From: an uncultured Verrucomicrobiota bacterium
GTDB lineage: Bacteria > Verrucomicrobiota > Verrucomicrobiia > Limisphaerales > UBA1319
NCBI GenBank assembly: GCA_903845125.1
Contig: CAIMWS010000539.1
Span: 1-64,000 of the forward strand
DNA length: 64,000 nucleotides
Direction: 5' to 3'
The translations under genes were made by a program, and so were the position numbers. Positions 62,601-64,000 of this stretch are shown piece by piece; position 1 is the first letter of the stretch, and each line of letters starts with the position of its first letter. The notes under the pieces were generated by a model. That model searched no databases, was not told the origin of the DNA, and worked only from the letters and a program-made list of their open reading frames with translations.

Positions 62601-64000
62601 GAAGGCCGCCCTGCAGCGGGGCGGGTTGCTCCTGATCAACGAACTATGCCGGAGCAGCCTTTTTGCCCATCTGACCTTCGGCCTGCTCGATGGCTGGTGG
62701 CTTTACCAGGATGCGGAATTGAGGATTCCCGGCTGTCCCGGGCTGTACCCGGAAACCTGGTTGAGGCTGCTGGATCAGGAGGGCTTTGGCCGGGCCGTTT
62801 TTCCGGCGCGGCACCGGCATGATCTCGGGCAGCAGCTCATTGTGGCGGAGAGCGATGGCATCATCCGGCAGCAGCCGGCCCGGCCCGCCGTTGCGCCGCC
62901 GGTGCAACCCGAGGCGAAATCCGACGCGATATCCGAGGCGAAAACCGGCCCGGTGGAACCGGTTGGCGAATCGTTGAAAGCCCGCGCCAGCGCGTATCTC
63001 AAACGCTTGATTGCCGGGGAGCTGCGCATGAAGCCGGGCCAGCTGGATTCGGCCAGGCCGCTGGAGGCCTACGGGATGGATTCGATCCTGGTGGTCCACC
63101 TGACGAATGCCCTGCGCAAACACTTTGAGAATATCACCAGCACTTTGTTTTTTGAAGTGCAGACGATCGACGCCCTGGTGGATCACTTGCTGAAACACCA
63201 AAAGGAGGCGGTGATCAGGAACGTGGGAATGGCGGTGCCGCCGGCGCCGCTGGAAGCCGGGGCCCAGCCAGCCACCCCGGGTCCCGTGGCGCTTCCGCCG
63301 TCGGTTTCGCCGGCCCCTCCCGCCAGGGAGCAACCAGCGCGGCCGGCCGCCCCGGTTCCGCCGCCGCCGCCCGCCAGTGCGGAGATAGCCATCGTGGGTC
63401 TGAGCGTTCGTTTTCCGCAGGCGCGCGACGCCGATGAATTCTGGAGCAATTTGAAAGCGGGCCGGAACTGCATTACCGAGATCCCCAAAGAGCGCTGGGA
63501 TTGGACGCTCCATTACCACGAGGAGGCGGGCCGCCGTGGCAGCTACTATTCCAAGTGGGGCGGTTTTGTGGCGGACGCCGACTGCTTCGACCCCTTGTGC
63601 TTCCAGATTTCCCCCCGGGAAGCCCACCGCATGGATCCGCAGGAGCGGATTTTCCTGGAGACGGCTTATGCCTGCATCGAGGACGCGGGCTACACGCCGG
63701 GGACGCTGAGCCAGTCGCGGCGGGTGGGGGTGTTTGTGGGGGTGATGAACAGCACCTATCATCCACTGCCCAACTACGCTTCGGTGGCCAACCGGGTCTC
63801 CTACCAGCTGGATTTGCAGGGCCCCAGCCTGGCGGTCGATACCGCCTGTTCAGCCTCGCTGACCGCCATCCACCTGGCCATCGAAAGCCTTGCTTCGGGG
63901 ACGAGTGAATGCGCCCTTGCAGGCGGCGTGAATCTCAACTTGAGCCCGCTCCACTACCTGCGTTTGAGCGAGGCCCGGATGCTGTCGCCGGGCCCGGAAT
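47641..64000 (+). CDS. Trans-AT PKS: three C-methylating modules M13-M15 and start of M16 (3' truncated)
   Basis: The frame is open from ATG 47641 to the window edge (5453 codons seen). The N-terminus (KKSLIRSILTLVQDG) forms helices that probably dock to the tail of the preceding protein. Modules: KS-KR-cMT-ACP (Cys222; Tyr1059; SAM motif about 1362-1372; ACP Ser1616). KS-KR-cMT-ACP (Cys1845; Tyr2695; SAM about 2988-2998; Ser3238). KS-DH-KR-cMT-ACP (Cys3491; DH His3960/Asp4138; Tyr4599; SAM about 4892-4903; Ser5148). Then a KS from residue 5247 with Cys5403, cut off by the edge. All KS domains seen in full have the Cys-His-His triad. No AT is present. The protein should add two alpha-methyl-beta-hydroxy units and one alpha-methyl-enoyl unit. 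Confidence 0.96.
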   Translation, partial: MKKSLIRSILTLVQDGSIPKEAGVRLCFEARQLEAQSTQDGEAAEVAIIGLAGRYPQARNIDELWAILKEGRDAVSEIPGDRWDWRDYFHPDPGQAGGLGKSYCKWGGFLDGHDEFDPFFFNLSPREADYMDLQERLFLEVAWEALEDAGYTRRYFGKMKTANPRFRVGVFVGATWQEGQLFSDSDQKWQGPILSTHAYNIANRISYFCGFEGPSLTIDTACSSSLTALHLAWESLRQGTADLVLVGGVNLSIHPNKYQVLSGAGFASKTGRCQSFGSGADGYVPGEGVGALLLKAKARAIADGDHIYGIIKASAINHGGKTNGYTVPNPAAQARVVSEALRQAKADPRTVSYIEAHGTGTALGDPIEIAGLEKAFGSGLGAKQFCAIGSIKSNLGHCEAAAGIAGVTKVLLQLAHRQLVPTIHTEVLNPRIDFANSPFRVQRQLEEWPRPVLAAGGERREYPRLAGVSSFGAGGANAHVVIEEAPLEDLRATKFNPSRPFAVVLSARNQDRLAALAKRLLTHVQAAADRSQEYLANLAYTLQVGRDALEERLAFSAVSMDEVEARLRQACGPSDSNEGLFRGRAQSGTKPEPGQAEADRAEASAEESEMELLLKRWVQGGLVDWEALHADESLRRIRLPGYPFARERHPLSRVVREQPQAVPASAPAAPTVAVAGAWDGLSYLPLWMEKPAAVARPARDAEAHHILIVHAPGMAGLAEALARYYGQHQPSARLTRLGIGSDLKLDDPDGGWSRLGDVRAIDRVFFLAARDLRAIGAEELRTAKACEQELQLLRLARIFGQHEELPLYVVSAQALWTEDPGDLRGGGVPGLACAIAQGNHRFRVRNIQVSTGDLDGPERRESLAAQIAAEPPSDRACPVRLSGGVRFEPSFARWDWGQRESGLRPDGVYVIIGGGGTVGGVVTRHLIRNYQATVVWIGRRAAASAEIEAGLAAQDVNGCRPFYIQADATEPDAIKRVLEVVKQRWKAVHGVVFAGVGAFGSDDSVAQVPEADFCHRVAIKTVGVRNVLEAFQQEPLDFFCLFSSIQAFSWLSARDSASYAAAITGGDSEAEAFSRQAGFPVGRIHWGFWKASVEGSPLQASLQGRFGALEEGEACQFFEQYTALLRQGWVRPMICMRAMDAIRQLMAGVDTQAMKVATGTAHSVISARSQKNSSVAIQPSLQANQVAWMELEEWLAKLLLVQVRQMGTFSPEGRANTAVGWRQAARISDKYHRWWETCCLPALAERGFLKQRGGEQALDQAGQIDARDLWQRWERQMAAWESNADLKPGVLLVDACLRRLPEILRGELAATSILFPQSSMQSVGDVYQGNAIADLCNAAVAEAVADYLKERVRLDPKAKLRMIEIGAGTGATTAAVLPRLASWQAHIECYDYTDLSKAFLLHAEDSFRPEFSFLKTAICNIERPPAEQDFESGSYDVVVASNVLHATANIRRTLRHAKSLLKRQGLLVLNEATQKTLLGCLTFGLLDGWWLFEDEAWRIPGAPLLDLHRWRRVLELEGFQNVAVPLEAPGWSGQQVLLAESDGLIESRVPPAPVAMRPPPPVEMMKAPASKLEKVPGGDFSHRVAEVVLANMAGTLRTTPDQIDPALPFSDYGLDSILGVGFIGAVNAELGLALNAAVIFDHTSVNRLTSHILKTCQKELAVAIDQPPPAAAIAAESPAHPAPALVPKPEPGLPLIAVIGLAGQFPGARNASQLWENLMAGQDGVGRLPAAYLNGDAGGKPLYPWGGVLADRDCFDSLFFNISPREAEAMHPHQRLVLQESWKAIEDAGLNPKDLEGLRVGIYVGAEPAGYVMPSFTGASEALIASRLSYFLNLKGPALVVNTGCSSSATAIHLACESLRHRESDLALAGGVYAGMHQAGLSVLAEIGMLSPRGQCRTFDAAADGTVLSEGLGVVVLKRLDEALADGDPIHGIIAGSGLNQDGASNGITAPNGASQEALIIDVYRRFKINPEQIGYFEAHGTGTRLGDPVEANALIRAFGAFTPKRHFCVIGSTKAHLGHASAAAGVIGLIRILLSMRARRIPGLLHFQSLNPLISFENSAFHINREPMEWKGTDGQPLMAAMNAFGHSGTNVHLVVQEHIAEGRPSLQSGGPGLVVLSARNPERLAETVRQFLDFSRGCQDAELAEVCYTLQVGREAMNERLGLVVKSGEELRAKLNAFLAGEPRVEGLLRGSAKTHREALAAFLQDEDAGQAIVAWFAKRKYSKLLDVWVKGFPVDWRRLYPGPIPQRRHLPPYPFANDRYPTPPMPGLVNPTLPAREVALETGRQSGPPRALAGSGAAVPGQALGSPAGEGWDGVSFVPGWEPRAAQPENRLAPRNVLLAYHPSFCGFEESINSHYRQLSPPVSLVACDLSKDPAELTAALAKMPQPDCFYFLSIPNPLPKGNQCQHLAEDLEKHELALLRLLKALKQQASRTAVMDVFILTAGHYRVGLEEVVPTGGGVTGLAYSLAQGDHRFRVRNIDLSREDLAGADRHAALLEQIHAEGASGRGEVVKLCDGLRFERTFHRWHWEGWRTGSGLRPGGVYVILGGSGVVGGVITRGLMQHHGARVAWLGRRSREDAGLQAQLRACTQGGQGPDYYEADALQPESLARAVAQIKQRYGKIQGAVFAGLIFDPKNDLEHTTEETFAQILGLKALGGFNFYQCLRAEDLDFLCFFSSIQAFPFLPARESCGYAAGITFADTMAGCLGPEAPFPVGVINWGYWERSVAGTELEARLAERFGLISDLAGFGFFERFTHLLRNCAARQMVCMGTAERVQTLMGCPKADLFSAQEATAGSLVPGLFPDSPERLAEVQNLVEENPLPTFEPWMIRLLAAQLRRMDAYGHDGALKSAHEMQSAGLLVEHYRPWWEECRGWVERAGGQPISMPNPNDVWELWDREKPAFLGNPNLRWAVELVENCLRNLPAVLKGEVQATNILFPKASLLPVEHIHRGNALADCLNGIVADSLARYVQHRLQADPGAAIRILEVGAGTGGTTGAVLARLANCGGNIAEYAYSDVSQAFLAHGQKQFAAHHPFLTFSIWNLETEPVRDWVGRFDVVLATNVLHATRNIRETLQHLKAVLKRHGLLILNEVVEKTLLGTLTFGLLDGWWRFQDREIRIPGTPLLASGRWQSVLHQEGFATVVFPVAATRKLGQQVVIAESDGIFHLPVAPLPGPGAAAGPGVMAPASPTSPRVRKTEVRRAVADVIGQSLAESLNIPAAKIDRDCSFSDYGIDSILGVDFIDLVNARLHTDLGTAIIFDYSSVDQLAGHVLQAFPAVADVFNSRGETAGPDLPQEKPPGPESKPDAPLDSSPAVAEPDPAAGTWVAPGRGDSPIAVIGMSGQFPGAENVARFWENLMAGVDGISVLPDRYLKEELFRLQGGGEGYRWGGILEGRDHFDPLFFRISPREAESMSPHQRLVLQEGWKSLEDAGYNPRGLQQQRVGVFIGAEPAGYFHESFTGSSDAIVASRLSYHLNLRGPALAVNTGCSSSAAAIHLACESLRRFETDMALAGGVCATVGPSGLNVLSDAGMLSPTGQCHSLDGSANGTVLSEGVGVVVLKRLADALAAGDAIHGVIQASGMNQDGASNGISAPNGIAQEALIADVYRRFGIDPEQIGYVETHGTATRLGDPVEVNALIRAFRQFTAKRHFCALGSAKAHIGHTSAASGVIGLIKVLLTLQQRVIPGLLHFKAINPLCQIEGSAFLVNQAPRELAADGGHPRMAALSSFGHSGTNVHLVVREPVESPTGPARPGSGGPQLVVLSAKSGERLHALAGNLGAFLESHPDTALAELAYTLQVGRDAMPERVAWLVKDHSDLAEKLRLFVSGAPVGADGWRGHVDEEASAIRWLAADEEARELVGKWSSAGKLEKLGELWAQGFEIDWKQLPGGGGRRRIHLPTYPFVRDSYWIPAATTRMAEAVAGAAWRHPLVHENRSSFLRQRFTSRFTGAEFFFNDHRVRGLKVLPGVAHLEMARAAVEEALALESESPTKAAGWPKPTVLRQVTWLRPLCIKNPGLEVQIELTRNEAGAIGFEIGTHDATEGKTVCSQGTVAWEAVAESAVIDLSGLREAIRQGGYTPDQCYETFQQLGIEYGNGHRGLEELYVGDGQLLARIGLPAAVADTKDQYTLHPALLDAALQGFIGFMMGRAGEGSPTAKPSLPFALERLEILAPCPSSMWAWIRPSAGSAPGDPVAKFDIDLCDGQGRVCVRMQCFSTRMLDEGLAAAAETPAPEAQLLIQSPVWNVVPSAARRGPREPKPGAHLVVIGGTGQDRQSLQDLYPETTFLAVEPDQLRTQLGAVERVDHVLWIAPWETVESLTDERQVSNQADGVYQVFGIVKALLSRGFGDRDLAWTFVTRQTHAVWPGDTAYPLHASVHGFVGSLAKEYPHWKIRLLDLPGAGDLPWRSMLEMPFSPAGDAWFYRHGEWFERSLIAVDSLASEAPLYRQEGVYVVIGGAGGIGEAWTRFMIENYRAKVYWIGRRSLDAAIQERLDRLARADLRPEYLCANAAELAPLQAAYSRIKERHGVIHGVVHSAIVLLDKSLANMDEARFRAGLEAKVEASVRIAQVFGGEPLDFLLFFSSLQSFSKAPGQSNYAAGCTFKDAFAGALARERGYPVKVINWGYWGSLGIVKDAAFHQRMAQGGMGSIEPEEGLAALQQVMSGSLGQAAISKIIATPAVGHPRLEPEWMRILSRPGSPTGWAFLEQKAPSEAEQWLPRITDLEPVEMEQTLVGLLWAGLDTAGVFAGEAINRSVVRPGYQAWLDQSLAILKAQGWLARPGAKGGAGESIPSAGRPWEAWEKARSGWLKDERVAAQMTLLEACLRALPDILLGRRKATDVLFPASSTRLVEGVYQGNPVADFFNEQLADVLVAHLKARTAQPGASRLRILEVGAGTGGTSAGLLAKLKPFEAWIEEYCYTDISKAFLFHAEKVFAPAYPFVTTRLFDVSRPLAEQEVPVGGFDVCVATNVLHATADIRWTLRNVKAALQRGGLLLINELCRSSLFAHLTFGLLDGWWLYQDAELRIPGCPGLYPETWLRLLDQEGFGRAVFPARHRHDLGQQLIVAESDGIIRQQPARPAVAPPVQPEAKSDAISEAKTGPVEPVGESLKARASAYLKRLIAGELRMKPGQLDSARPLEAYGMDSILVVHLTNALRKHFENITSTLFFEVQTIDALVDHLLKHQKEAVIRNVGMAVPPAPLEAGAQPATPGPVALPPSVSPAPPAREQPARPAAPVPPPPPASAEIAIVGLSVRFPQARDADEFWSNLKAGRNCITEIPKERWDWTLHYHEEAGRRGSYYSKWGGFVADADCFDPLCFQISPREAHRMDPQERIFLETAYACIEDAGYTPGTLSQSRRVGVFVGVMNSTYHPLPNYASVANRVSYQLDLQGPSLAVDTACSASLTAIHLAIESLASGTSECALAGGVNLNLSPLHYLRLSEARMLSPGPE
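47770..52620 (+). other. Module M13: KS-KR-cMT-ACP
   Basis: KS: DTAC222SSS, EAHGTGT, KSNLGH. KR: GGGGTVG and Tyr1059 in SYAAAIT, without the usual Asn. cMT: IEIGAGTGATT and NVLHAT. ACP: YGLDSILG (Ser1616). This is the first condensing module after the sulfur-related protein. Confidence 0.88.
52714..57470 (+). other. Module M14: KS-KR-cMT-ACP
   Basis: The KS is of the post-methylation type (HQRLVLQES, NTGC1845SSS, EAHGTGT, HLGH). KR: GGSGVVG and Tyr2695 in YAAGITF. cMT: LEVGAGTGGTT and NVLHAT. ACP: YGIDSILG (Ser3238). It closely parallels M6 and M13. Confidence 0.88.
57646..63230 (+). other. Module M15: KS-DH-KR-cMT-ACP
   Basis: The KS is again of the post-methylation type (HQRLVLQEG, NTGC3491SSS, ETHGTAT, HIGH). 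DH: HRVRGLKVLP (His3960) and DAALQ (Asp4138). KR: GGAGGIG and Tyr4599 in NYAAGCT. cMT: LEVGAGTGGTS and NVLHAT. ACP: YGMDSILV (Ser5148). The predicted unit is an alpha-methyl alpha,beta-olefin. Confidence 0.88.
63379..64000 (+). other. Module M16: KS, 3' part beyond the window
   Basis: The N-terminal half of a KS is visible, with PQERIFLET and DTAC5403SAS. The two His motifs lie outside, so activity cannot be judged. It does not carry the HQRL signature of M7, M14 and M15, as expected if it accepts an alpha-methyl olefin rather than an alpha-methyl-beta-hydroxy chain. Confidence 0.85.

Noticed and set aside
1-64000. CRISPR arrays, tRNA/rRNA genes, insertion sequences, terminators
   Set aside because: None seen. 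The window is almost wholly coding, and the repeats present are homologous PKS domains.

Overview
The window is one 64 kb stretch of a giant trans-acyltransferase (trans-AT) polyketide synthase / NRPS assembly line, all on the + strand. It holds six consecutive genes: the 3' end of one, four complete genes, and one that runs off the right edge. Coding density is almost complete; the largest gap is 54 bases. The DNA is GC-rich. No AT, enoylreductase, thioesterase, regulator, transporter, RNA gene or mobile element lies in the window. No taxonomic marker gene is present, so I cannot name the organism. Trans-AT clusters of this size with GC-rich DNA are known from Verrucomicrobiota, Myxococcota, Acidobacteriota and Pseudomonadota.

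Layout. (1) 2-415: tail of an NRPS condensation domain, most like a heterocyclization (Cy) domain. (2) 412-14196: Ser-specific A domain, PCP, two tandem SagB-like oxidase domains, KS0-ACP, KS-DH-KR-ACP, KS-KR-ACP. (3) 14233-35082: KS0-DH-ACP, KS-ACP, KS-KR-cMT-ACP, KS-KR-ACP, KS-cMT-ACP, KS-KR-ACP. (4) 35137-43053: KS0-ACP, KS-DH-KR-ACP, C-terminal methyltransferase. (5) 43050-47624: DUF2156/GNAT-like domain, tryptophanase-like PLP lyase domain, KS0-ACP. (6) 47641 to the right edge: two KS-KR-cMT-ACP modules, one KS-DH-KR-cMT-ACP module, and the start of another KS. Modules are numbered M1-M16 by their KS.

Collinear reading (inference). Serine is cyclised and oxidised to an oxazole, passed through a non-elongating KS0, and extended to an enoyl unit (M2). 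The split pair M3/M4 then makes a further olefin. A beta-keto unit (M5), an alpha-methyl-beta-hydroxy unit (M6), a hydroxyl (M7), an alpha-methyl-beta-keto unit (M8) and a hydroxyl (M9/M10) follow. M11 makes an alpha,beta-unsaturated thioester. Protein 5 carries a DUF plus PLP-lyase pair that resembles the sulfur-inserting DUF-SH didomain of leinamycin-family synthases, followed by a non-elongating KS0-ACP. Three alpha-methylating modules follow.

The most notable feature is protein 5: a candidate mid-line C-S bond-forming and cleaving station, directly after an enoyl-generating module and an appended methyltransferase, in an oxazole-primed trans-AT assembly line. Other points are the tandem oxidases, four KS domains that each lost a different catalytic His, two parallel split KR-ACP | KS0 junctions, and short ORFs that bridge the three non-overlapping gene junctions.
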